DNA from: Deltaproteobacteria bacterium
GTDB taxonomy: Bacteria; Myxococcota; UBA796; SXON01
Direction: 5' to 3'
Assembly (NCBI GenBank): GCA_947483545.1
Contig: CANKNP010000256.1
Coordinates: 1 to 7,838, forward strand
DNA: 7,838 bases
Part shown: piece after piece, positions 1 through 7,089 of the stretch
Layout: the number at the start of each line of letters is the position of its first letter
Position numbering within the stretch: position 1 is the stretch's first letter
Made by a program: the position numbers and the translations under genes
Notes under the pieces: generated by a model
What the model was told of the DNA's origin: nothing
Seen by the model: only the letters and a program-made list of their open reading frames with translations
The model's database searches: none

Positions 1-42
1 GAGCCTCGCGGGCGGCGCTCCCGGCGTATGAACTACGGACTC

Positions 43-3000
43 CTAGCCCACGTCATCGGGATCCTCGTCCAACTCCACCTCGCCGACGCTCACCCGCCAG
101 ACCCGCTCAGACGCCTTCTTGGCGATGTCTGCCCAGCCTCGCCGCTCACAGCTCGCGACCAGCCGTTGGACGGGGAGCTGGAGGTCGGCGCTCTGCGAGG
201 TGTGCAGCCCCCGCTCCCGAGCCACCGCGAACCAAGCCCGACAGTTGCGCTCGTCATTCTCCTCAGCGGCCAACCAGGCACGTAGAACGCCGATCTGGAG
301 CCACAGGCCGTGCCGTGCGGCGTGGGCCAGGGCGGCCTCCGCGTTGAGCACCTCCTCTTGAACACGGCGCGGCTCGTACCGCACGAGCGCGAGCATCGCG
401 AGCTGCACGCGGGCGGAGGCGACGAGGGACTGCTGGCCTCGCTCCCCGGCAAAACGCGCGGCCCACCGGATGATCTCCTCAGCGCCGTCGAGGTCGCCCT
501 GTGCACGTCGTACGTCCGCGAGGAGCGTGCGCGCGCGGAGGTGCAGCCGGTCCGCACCGATCGTCGCGGCGATGGCGCCAGCCGCGATCAGAAACTCCGC
601 AGCCTGCGGGTATTCTCGACGTTCAAGATGCAACATGCCCCAGGTTGCGTGCGCGTCCGCGATGCGGCGGATGTCGCCGCTGGCCCGGGCCACGCTGTCG
701 AGCCGGTGGAGCTGGCGTTCAAGATGCTCGTATCGACCCGACCGGATGAGCGCTTCGCACAGGCCGTTCAGCGCCTCAGCCTCCATGCCGAAGTCACCCC
801 GGTTCATACGCAGCACGTCCGTCCAGTGTTTGGCTGCGACGTCGTTACGCCCCTCCATCCGCGCGAGCCGCGCGCGCTGCACGGCCACCTCGACGAGCCC
901 TGCCCGATCCCGTAGCGCGTCAAAGACGAGGCGCGCAGCCTCCAGCTCCCGCTCCGCGAGATCGGCGTCCCCCTGCTTGCGGGCGGCGCGACCCAGCTGT
1001 GCGCGAACCCGAGCACGGGCCAACCTGTCGCCTTCGACCTCCCGAAGCGCGTATTCCAACAGAGGGCGAGCGAGGCCTGACTCGCCATTCTCCAAGAGCG
1101 CCTCTGCGTGAAGGCGGCGGGCCTCCAAGCGCGCCGTGGGCTGTCCAACCGCATCCGCCGCCTCGACAGCCATGGCCGCAGCCCGAACGGCGTCTCCCCG
1201 GCCGCCCGCGTTCAGCTTGCGCGCCGCACCCAGCAGCGGCTGCAACGCCCGATCTGGCGCGCCGGAGAGCAGCCGGTGCCGACCGTGCGGAAGGTCCACA
1301 TCCAAGCCCGTCTGGGCGCCCAGCTCCTCCCAGGCGTCCGCCAGGCGTCGGTGCATGTCCAGCACCCCCTCCATCCCGCGCGCGTCCTCCACGATCAGCT
1401 GCTGAATCCGACCATGCTCGAAGGCCAGGTACCCGTGCAGCTCGGCGACGAGGCCCGTCGCTAAGAGCGCGTCGAGGCCCGCGTCGTTCATGCGGCGAAT
1501 CAGCGCGACGGGCGGCTGCTGGCCCGCCAAGGCGGCGGCGACCAGGGCGTCTCTCGCCGCTTGAGCGTCGGGAGAGGAGGCGAGGGCGCCATCCACTCGC
1601 CGACGAAGGAGCTGCTCGGGCGAGGAGGGAAAGGCCTCGGCGCGCGGCAACGTGGGCGGGAGCATGTACTGGCGGTCCGCGTTGAGGACCGGGAGGGAAC
1701 GGCTCGCCCAGTCGCGGAGGAGGAGTCCGGCGGCCAGGGGATCACCCTCGCAGAAGACCGAGACCTCGTGCGCCAGATCGGGGGCGAGCTGAAGCGACTC
1801 TTGGACAACCTTGCGTGTGTCCTCAAGGCCGAGTCGGCGCAGCCCCAAGCGGCGCGCCCCACGCTCCTGCAGGCCCTCCAGCGTGCGACGAACGCCACCA
1901 TCCCGAGCGGCCGCCTCGCTCGACACCGTGCACAGCACCAACACGGGGCGCTCCCCCACCGTGCGGTCGAGCAGCGCCTCGGCGATCGCGAGCCCATCGC
2001 CGTCTGCCTGGGCGTGGTGTACATCCTCCAGGATGAGGCAGCTCCCGCCTCGCCAAGCCCGAACATCGAGGTGGCGGTACAGGAAGGCCAGACCGATGGC
2101 ATCGCTCACCGGGGGCTCACCCGCGCGGGTGTAGCCGCACCAGCGGGTGAGCAGCACGGCCTCCTCGTGCACATCGGTTGGGAGCACCTGCCGATCCCGC
2201 CCCAGCCAGGAGGCAAGGCGGGTCTCCATGCCGTCGCGGTTGTCGTTCCAAGGCACCAGGATGTCGCGCACGGCCCCTCGGTAGCCATCATCGACGCCAG
2301 CCGGCGCGTGGTACCGAAGGCGCGTGACCTCCATGACCCCGAGCTCGTCGAGCATGGTCGCCACCGACTCGACGAGGCGCGTCTTGCCGGAGCCGGACTC
2401 GCCGACAACGAGCACGACTCGCGGCTCAGAGAGCGCCACCACCTCGCGCGCGGCGTCCCAGAGCACCTCGTGCTCCCGGTCGCGGCCGACCATCGGCACC
2501 TCCCGAAGGGCAAAGAGGCTCAACGACGCCCGGGCGGGGGCCTCCCAACCGCGCTCCAACGGCGGGCTCGGCGGCATCGGGTCGGGGGGGACCCGGTTCC
2601 ACCGCAGCGTGCCCTCAGGCGCCGGGCCGAGGCGAAACGGCGCGGCGAGCGGGAACTCGCCTGTGTGGGTGCTCGGACCCGTGCGTTTCTGGCCAGCGGT
2701 CCATGGCACGACACGACCGCGAAAACTCTGACCCTGCATCGCGTCCCGAAGCGCTCGGCGCACATCTGCCGCGCGATCGAACCGCTGTCGGGGAAACGGA
2801 TCGAGCAGCGTCGTGACCACATCCGCCATGGCTGCAGGGATGCCGTCCAGCGGCGGGGGCGGCCGATTCCGCGCTTCGATCAGCTCCTGGCGGCCCTCGC
2901 CTGCGTGCGCTTTGCCGCCGGTCAGCATCTCAAAGAGCATGAGGCCGACGGCGTAGAGATCGGTCCAGGGACCGAGGTCCTGGGTGCGCGCCTGGAGTTG

Positions 3001-3537
3001 CTCCGGCGCCATGTACGGCAGGGTCCCCGCGATGCTGCGGCGCTCCCGAACCAGCTCGGCCAACGCGTCCGCGACACCCAGATCGGCGACCCAGACGTGC
3101 GGTTTGCCGTCTTTTCCAGGGTACAGCAGCACATTCTGGGGCTTGAGATCCTGGTGGAGGAGCTGGCGCGCGTGGATCGCCCCGAGCGCGTCGAGCACCT
3201 CGTCGATCAGCGGCAGCACGTCTTGCAACGGCGGCCGCAGCGTGAGCAGGTCGGCCAACGAACCCCCCGCCGCGTAGCCCAGCGCGACGTACGGCTCCCC
3301 CGTGGCCAGCACCCCCGTGTCGTGAACCGGGATCACATGAGGGTGTGTGATGCGCGCGGTCAACGCCACCTCCCGTGCAAACCTCGCGCGAAAACGACGA
3401 TGCAACGCGAGGTTCGACTTCACGACCTTGACCGCCACCTCGGTCTCCAAGAGTCGATCTTCGGCGTGGTACACGTTGCCCGTAGCGCCGTCGCCGAGCA
3501 GCCGGGTAACCATGTACCGATCGGGAAGTTGAGGCAT
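43..3537 (-). CDS. Ser/Thr protein kinase fused to AAA-type ATPase and TPR-like repeats
   Basis: Cytoplasmic signalling protein of 1164 residues, predicted to phosphorylate Ser/Thr of unknown targets. The kinase domain (about 8-267) has the glycine loop GDGATGNV (15-22), catalytic Lys37, helix-C Glu56, catalytic loop HQDLKPQN (128-135, Asp130), metal-binding DLG (152-154) and APE (177-179). A Pro-rich linker (about 285-345) leads to a AAA_16/STAND-like ATPase starting at VGRDRE (350-355), with Walker A GESGSGKT (379-386) and Walker B LILED (501-505). From about 775 to the end there are TPR-like helical pairs. No membrane segment is seen. The architecture recalls PknK-like and myxobacterial kinase-ATPase-TPR proteins, in which the TPRs are thought to bind partners. 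The frame opens at an ATG at 3552, but the ATG at 3537 is preferred because AAGGAGG lies 5 bases before it. The catalytic-loop Arg is replaced by Gln, so control by activation-loop phosphorylation may differ from RD kinases. Kinase identity is secure; substrate and signal are unknown. Confidence 0.95.
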   Translation of the reverse strand: MPQLPDRYMVTRLLGDGATGNVYHAEDRLLETEVAVKVVKSNLALHRRFRARFAREVALTARITHPHVIPVHDTGVLATGEPYVALGYAAGGSLADLLTLRPPLQDVLPLIDEVLDALGAIHARQLLHQDLKPQNVLLYPGKDGKPHVWVADLGVADALAELVRERRSIAGTLPYMAPEQLQARTQDLGPWTDLYAVGLMLFEMLTGGKAHAGEGRQELIEARNRPPPPLDGIPAAMADVVTTLLDPFPRQRFDRAADVRRALRDAMQGQSFRGRVVPWTAGQKRTGPSTHTGEFPLAAPFRLGPAPEGTLRWNRVPPDPMPPSPPLERGWEAPARASLSLFALREVPMVGRDREHEVLWDAAREVVALSEPRVVLVVGESGSGKTRLVESVATMLDELGVMEVTRLRYHAPAGVDDGYRGAVRDILVPWNDNRDGMETRLASWLGRDRQVLPTDVHEEAVLLTRWCGYTRAGEPPVSDAIGLAFLYRHLDVRAWRGGSCLILEDVHHAQADGDGLAIAEALLDRTVGERPVLVLCTVSSEAAARDGGVRRTLEGLQERGARRLGLRRLGLEDTRKVVQESLQLAPDLAHEVSVFCEGDPLAAGLLLRDWASRSLPVLNADRQYMLPPTLPRAEAFPSSPEQLLRRRVDGALASSPDAQAARDALVAAALAGQQPPVALIRRMNDAGLDALLATGLVAELHGYLAFEHGRIQQLIVEDARGMEGVLDMHRRLADAWEELGAQTGLDVDLPHGRHRLLSGAPDRALQPLLGAARKLNAGGRGDAVRAAAMAVEAADAVGQPTARLEARRLHAEALLENGESGLARPLLEYALREVEGDRLARARVRAQLGRAARKQGDADLAERELEAARLVFDALRDRAGLVEVAVQRARLARMEGRNDVAAKHWTDVLRMNRGDFGMEAEALNGLCEALIRSGRYEHLERQLHRLDSVARASGDIRRIADAHATWGMLHLERREYPQAAEFLIAAGAIAATIGADRLHLRARTLLADVRRAQGDLDGAEEIIRWAARFAGERGQQSLVASARVQLAMLALVRYEPRRVQEEVLNAEAALAHAARHGLWLQIGVLRAWLAAEENDERNCRAWFAVARERGLHTSQSADLQLPVQRLVASCERRGWADIAKKASERVWRVSVGEVELDEDPDDVG

Positions 3538-3542
3538 CGGGG

Positions 3543-3549
3543 CCTCCTT
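3543..3549 (-). promoter_or_regulatory. Ribosome binding site deciding the kinase start
   Basis: On the minus strand this reads AAGGAGG, a near-perfect Shine-Dalgarno sequence, 5 bases before the ATG at 3537. It lies inside the reading frame that would begin at the upstream ATG (3552), where it would encode residues 2-4. That favours the shorter protein, which begins MPQLPDRY. Confidence 0.8.
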
Positions 3550-3586
3550 CATCCGCTCGACCGGGGCTGGTGCTCAGAGGCGGGGG

Positions 3587-5242
3587 TCACCGTGTGGCGA
3601 CTGCCCCGGGCCGCGTGAGGACGGGCTTCTCCGCCTTCTTCGGGTCGGTTGCCTGCTCGGACGAGGCCCGCTTGAGGTCCAGCGTGCCGGTCACCGCGAC
3701 GCGCTCTCCTGCGAGCCGAAGGAGCTCCGCCGTTGCGCGTGTCTCCAGGCCCAGGCGTACTTCTGTGGTCCCGATCAGCAGAGAGACGTGGCCGAGCATC
3801 TGGCTGCCGCCAGGGGCGGGGCGGGGCACGTACGTTCCGATGAGTGTGACACGGTCGCCATCGACGCGGTCGAGGTCCGCCGAGCGGCTGATCTCCTCCA
3901 TCGTCGCGTTGTTCGCGGGGCTCTCGGCCTCGATTCTGGCTTTCTCCTCGGCTTCCACCTTGTCGGCGGTGACCTTGGCGGTCGCGTCTTCCTCTTTGGC
4001 CTTCGCTTCCAGCTCGGTGGCCGCCGAGGCGCTCTTCGCCGGGTCCACCACGGCGTCCGCCTTCCCCTCCGCCTTTACCTTCTCGTCCTCGACCTTGGTC
4101 AGCTTCTTCGCGGCCAGATCTGCTTCCAGTGTCCGCGACTCCACAGTCGCAGCGGCCGCCGCGGCCTTCGGATCCTTCTTGGCGTCGAGCGTCGGATCGG
4201 TCTTGTCGCCCGTCTTGGCCTTGTCCTCCCCCTTGCCCGACCCCTTCTTCGCGGTCGTCGTCACCTCAGGCGCGGCCTTCGCTGCGGCGCCGGCCTTCTT
4301 CTTGTCGAGCTGCTTCTTATCCCCCTGCTCGGCCTCGACCTCGGCTTTCAGCGCCTTCTTTTCCTTGTTGGCCGCGACCTTCAGCTTCGCCTTGTCGTCG
4401 TTCTTCGACTCCTTGCCGCCCTTGGCAGCGACCTCCAGAGCGACCTTTGCCTTGGCCTGGCTCGCATCCGCCCGGGACTCCTTGGCCTTCGACTTCTTGT
4501 CGGCGACCTCGGCGACGCCCTGGTCCGCACCCTTGAGCGACTTGCCACCCTTCTTCGCCGTCTTCTCGCTCGCGCGGTCCTTCGCCTCGGCGACCTTTTT
4601 CTTGTCCCCGGTCTTGGCCTCGGCCTGCTTCGGCTTTCCGGCCTTCTCGACCTCTTTGCCAGCCAGCTTGTCCGCTTTCTTCGCAGCCTTCTTGTCTGAC
4701 TTCTTCTGGGCCTTGGCCTCGGACTTCTTGTCCTTCTTGCCGTCGGGCAACTTCGCTTCCACGCCCGTTGCCTTCAGGTCCTTCGCGCCCTTGGCCCCTT
4801 TGGCCCCGGCCTTTTTGTCGGCTGCCGTCTTTTTCTCCCGCGTCGCATCGGCCTTCGCACGCTCGGCCTCCTTGGCCAACGCGGTGGCCTCCTTCTGCTT
4901 GGCCTCAGCCTCCCCCTTGCCCGACGCGGCGCCGACCTTCGCGCTCTTCTCGTCCCCGCGCGAAGTCGCGACCTGCTTGCCCGCCTGCTTGGCATGGGCG
5001 GCGAGCTCGTTCGGGCCCATCCTGCTGACATCCTGGACGATGGGCGCCTTGGCCTTCTGCCCAGCTTCCTGGTCGATCATCTGCTTGAGGCCGGAGTTGC
5101 CGACGTTGCCCTGAAGATCGGCGGCCGATCCGGCGTGGAGGGGCTTGCCCGCCTCCGGGAGCGGCGCCGTCGTTCCGGTGGTCGTCGACCGGGCGCGGGT
5201 GTTCAGCTTTTTGAGGGCTTCGAGTTGATCCTTTTCAGCCAC
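3587..5242 (-). CDS. Lys/Ala-rich low-complexity protein with C-terminal beta-rich (OB-like) domain
   Basis: Function unknown; 551 residues. The N-terminal 80 residues include a Thr-rich stretch (19-25) and LQGNVGNSGLKQMI (43-56), which resembles the LQxxxGNxAVxxLL segment found in DUF4157-type and eCIS-associated proteins. Residues about 64-440 are dominated by Lys, Ala, Glu and Asp (about 88 Lys by hand count) and should form long charged helices, reminiscent of TolA, AlgP or histone H1-like tails. The last 104 residues (448-551) return to normal composition, with strand-like segments DRVTLIGTY, GHVSLLIG and ERVAVTGTLDL, suggesting a small OB-like barrel; this is inference from pattern. No signal peptide or membrane segment is seen. 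A GTG start at 5242 is chosen because GGAG lies 6 bases upstream; an in-frame GTG at 5254 has no such site. It ends 49 bases before the kinase start, so it could be a partner or substrate of the kinase, but this is unproven. Confidence 0.85.
   Translation of the reverse strand: MAEKDQLEALKKLNTRARSTTTGTTAPLPEAGKPLHAGSAADLQGNVGNSGLKQMIDQEAGQKAKAPIVQDVSRMGPNELAAHAKQAGKQVATSRGDEKSAKVGAASGKGEAEAKQKEATALAKEAERAKADATREKKTAADKKAGAKGAKGAKDLKATGVEAKLPDGKKDKKSEAKAQKKSDKKAAKKADKLAGKEVEKAGKPKQAEAKTGDKKKVAEAKDRASEKTAKKGGKSLKGADQGVAEVADKKSKAKESRADASQAKAKVALEVAAKGGKESKNDDKAKLKVAANKEKKALKAEVEAEQGDKKQLDKKKAGAAAKAAPEVTTTAKKGSGKGEDKAKTGDKTDPTLDAKKDPKAAAAAATVESRTLEADLAAKKLTKVEDEKVKAEGKADAVVDPAKSASAATELEAKAKEEDATAKVTADKVEAEEKARIEAESPANNATMEEISRSADLDRVDGDRVTLIGTYVPRPAPGGSQMLGHVSLLIGTTEVRLGLETRATAELLRLAGERVAVTGTLDLKRASSEQATDPKKAEKPVLTRPGAVATR
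3925..5065 (-). repeat. Low-complexity Lys/Ala/Glu-coding tract
   Basis: About 1.1 kb inside the Lys/Ala-rich gene is built from irregularly repeated AAG, GCC/GCG and GAG/GAC codons, seen on the plus strand as recurring cttctt, ggcctt and cttgtc. No fixed-length unit is maintained, so it is compositional low complexity and not a clean tandem repeat. Such tracts can change length by slippage or recombination. The same bias opens a long antisense reading frame rich in Ser, Phe, Leu and Ala. Confidence 0.7.
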
Positions 5243-5248
5243 GCGACA

Positions 5249-5252
5249 CTCC
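5249..5252 (-). promoter_or_regulatory. Ribosome binding site for the Lys/Ala-rich protein
   Basis: The minus strand reads GGAG, 6 bases before the GTG at 5242. The alternative GTG at 5254 is preceded by CAATCTTCCT, with no purine-rich site. This supports the shorter start, which gives MAEKDQLEAL. Confidence 0.55.
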
Positions 5253-5314
5253 ACAGGAAGATTGCGCCAGTGTAGCGCGATCAGGCGCGTGTAGGGGGCT
5301 TGGGGGCAACCGAT

Positions 5315-7027
5315 TCAGAACACGTTCATGTAGAGCCCGTACCGGCCCTCTTCGCCGAGCGCTTCGACAGACACGATCTCGGGCTCGATGGCGATGCCGA
5401 GATCGCCAAACGCACCGAGCAAATCGGCGAGATCGAAGCTGGCCTGAGAGAGCGCAAGGCCCGCGAAGCTCTCGACCAGGGTGCCGAGGGATGTGCCGAC
5501 CTCGTCGAGGTCGATCGACGGATCCTGGGTGTAGGCGCCGTACTCCAGGACCACGACCTTGTGCACCGCGAGATCGAGGTTCAGGTTCTCGCCGTCCAGA
5601 TCGATATCCACCGCTGCGAGCACGCTGGCCTCGAGCCAATCGGTGCAGGTGCTCCCTTGGATGGTCTGGAACGAGACCTGCATGTCGGGGAGCCAGAGCT
5701 GGGCGAGGGGCTCGCCTGCCCCTTCCGCGAGGCGCACCACTCGCGCGTCCCCGGCGTGGATCGCGATGCAGTAGCCGTTCGAGTCATCCGGGATCTCAGA
5801 GCCGCCCGGCAGGGCCGCAATGCCCGCGCCCAGCAGATCCGCGTACTCGCCTTCGAGCTGCAGTTCGAAGTCCAGGAAGTCGGCCACTGTGGCGTCGATG
5901 AGCGTGTTGAACAGCCCCTCGTGCAGCGCGAAGCCCAGCTGGTAGTCGAGGCCAGCGGGGGTCTGCGCCGTGAGCGGGGTGAGCGCGGGCATGTCCTCGG
6001 CGGCGTCGCCGTCTGTGGAGATGGTGACGCCCAGGGCGACGCCGTCGGTCGTGGCGTTGACCTCGGCCAGGCGCGCGGACAGCTCCGTGCCCAGCAGGTC
6101 CGTGCTGAACGCGAAGGGGCCGCCAAGCTCGATGGTGCCAAGCTCATCGAGCAAGAGGGTGGCGAGTGAGCTTCCGAGGTCGGCGACCAGCCCGGCCAGC
6201 GGATCGACCAGGAGCTGCGTGATCCAGTCCTCCACTTCGTAGTCGCCGAAGGTCAAGCTCACATCGTCAATGTTGGCCTGCGCGTCCGTGAGTGCCAGCG
6301 TGAGCATGTCGTCGTCGGACAAGCCCGGGATCGCGTTCGCGCCGAGCGTGACCTCGCCGAGGCCGATCTCGATGGACATGCTGTAGGTGTCCAGAAGCGT
6401 GATGTCGCTGGTCATCACGACGTCGCTGAAGGTGAGCACCAAGGTCACAGCATCCTCGGCGGGCGCGAGGTCCGCGGTCGTGCCGGTGGACGAGACCCCG
6501 GTCGGCGTGATGTCCACGTAGTCGGTGTCGATGACGGGTAGGCTGGCCGAGAGCGTGTCCCAGATCCCGAAGCTGTCCACCATGTCAGCCACCGTAGGCT
6601 CCAACGCATCGAGCCCGCTCGGGGTGAGCAGGCCGTTGACGGCACCGGGGTCGGTCTCCCGTGGATCGTTGCCGTCAAACACGGGGATGAGCTGGCGGGT
6701 GGCCTCGTCGGGGTCGTACGCCCTGACGTCGACGACGAAGGCGCGATCAGCCTCGTCGGCCTCGTAGCCCCAGGGGAGCGACGCGCTGAACGCCCCCGCG
6801 CTGTCCACGGTGGCACGAACACCATTGACCAACACCTGGGCGTCGGCTGGCGACACGGTGCCGGTCACCTCGACCGTCAGGCTCTCGCCCTCGGCGGGTA
6901 GCCCCAGATATTCACCATAGGAAGGAGACAATACCGTGAGGATGAGGGGCTCGCCCGGGACGGCGACGAGCGTGTAGTCGCGGCTGCAGGCGGCCAGGGC
7001 GAGGACAAGCAAAGGCAGGGCGCGCAT
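5315..7027 (-). CDS. Outer-envelope lipoprotein with Ig-like domain and possible TULIP/BPI-like lipid-binding region
   Basis: Secreted, lipid-anchored protein of 570 residues, function unknown. The signal peptide MRALPLLVLALAAC carries lipobox LAAC, giving modified Cys14; Ser15 at +2 fits outer-membrane sorting by the E. coli rule. Residues about 28-112 look like a bacterial Ig-like domain of the type with VNG (67-69) followed by a VDSAGAFSASLP strand pair and ending in VVDVRAYD. The remaining 450 residues alternate hydrophobic and polar residues in long strands, and contain an amphipathic helix FALHEGLFNTLIDATVADFL (366-385) that resembles the conserved helix of BPI/TULIP proteins; this fold call is tentative. 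Cys420 and Cys461 could form a disulfide. The mature protein is strongly acidic, and I find only one lysine. The frame is open to 7531, but the ATG at 7027 is chosen for the lipobox and for GGAG 5 bases upstream. It lies 62 bases after the small membrane-protein gene. Confidence 0.9.
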   Translation of the reverse strand: MRALPLLVLALAACSRDYTLVAVPGEPLILTVLSPSYGEYLGLPAEGESLTVEVTGTVSPADAQVLVNGVRATVDSAGAFSASLPWGYEADEADRAFVVDVRAYDPDEATRQLIPVFDGNDPRETDPGAVNGLLTPSGLDALEPTVADMVDSFGIWDTLSASLPVIDTDYVDITPTGVSSTGTTADLAPAEDAVTLVLTFSDVVMTSDITLLDTYSMSIEIGLGEVTLGANAIPGLSDDDMLTLALTDAQANIDDVSLTFGDYEVEDWITQLLVDPLAGLVADLGSSLATLLLDELGTIELGGPFAFSTDLLGTELSARLAEVNATTDGVALGVTISTDGDAAEDMPALTPLTAQTPAGLDYQLGFALHEGLFNTLIDATVADFLDFELQLEGEYADLLGAGIAALPGGSEIPDDSNGYCIAIHAGDARVVRLAEGAGEPLAQLWLPDMQVSFQTIQGSTCTDWLEASVLAAVDIDLDGENLNLDLAVHKVVVLEYGAYTQDPSIDLDEVGTSLGTLVESFAGLALSQASFDLADLLGAFGDLGIAIEPEIVSVEALGEEGRYGLYMNVF

Positions 7028-7032
7028 CAAGG

Positions 7033-7036
7033 CTCC
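7033..7036 (-). promoter_or_regulatory. Ribosome binding site for the lipoprotein
   Basis: The minus strand reads TTGGAG, whose GGAG core is 5 bases before the ATG at 7027. Together with the lipoprotein signal peptide it fixes this start and rules out the long upstream extension that overlaps the neighbouring gene. Confidence 0.65.
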
Positions 7037-7089
7037 AAGTTCGACGCGACTATATCGGTGGCCCCGCGCGATCCGCTTGGAAAGTGCGA

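Noticed and set aside
1..42. Possible terminator after the kinase gene (GAGC...GCTC pairing)
   Set aside because: The stem is four bases, poorly extended, and lacks a T-tract on either strand. The window ends too soon to judge.
1561..3618. Plus-strand open frame of 685 codons
   Set aside because: It lies antisense to the kinase/ATPase gene, whose motifs are all intact on the minus strand. Its translation is Arg/His/Gln-rich without any domain, as expected for a GC-rich shadow frame.
3570..5114. Plus-strand open frame of 514 codons rich in Ser, Phe, Ala and Leu
   Set aside because: It is the antisense image of the Lys/Ala-rich gene: AAG codons read backwards give CTT, which yields Phe/Leu/Ser. 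It has no recognisable domain, and the minus-strand gene has a ribosome site and a folded C-terminal domain.
5255..5314. GCGCC...GGCGC inverted repeat in the spacer between lipoprotein and Lys/Ala-rich genes
   Set aside because: The stem is only five bases with a 15-base loop and no T-run follows, so it is not a credible terminator; such short GC matches are common in this composition.
7049..7054. TATAGT on the minus strand, similar to a -10 promoter element, 22 bases before the lipoprotein start
   Set aside because: No acceptable -35 hexamer lies 16-18 bases upstream (the sequence there is AGCGGA-like), and the leader would be only about 15 bases. A promoter here is possible but not supported.
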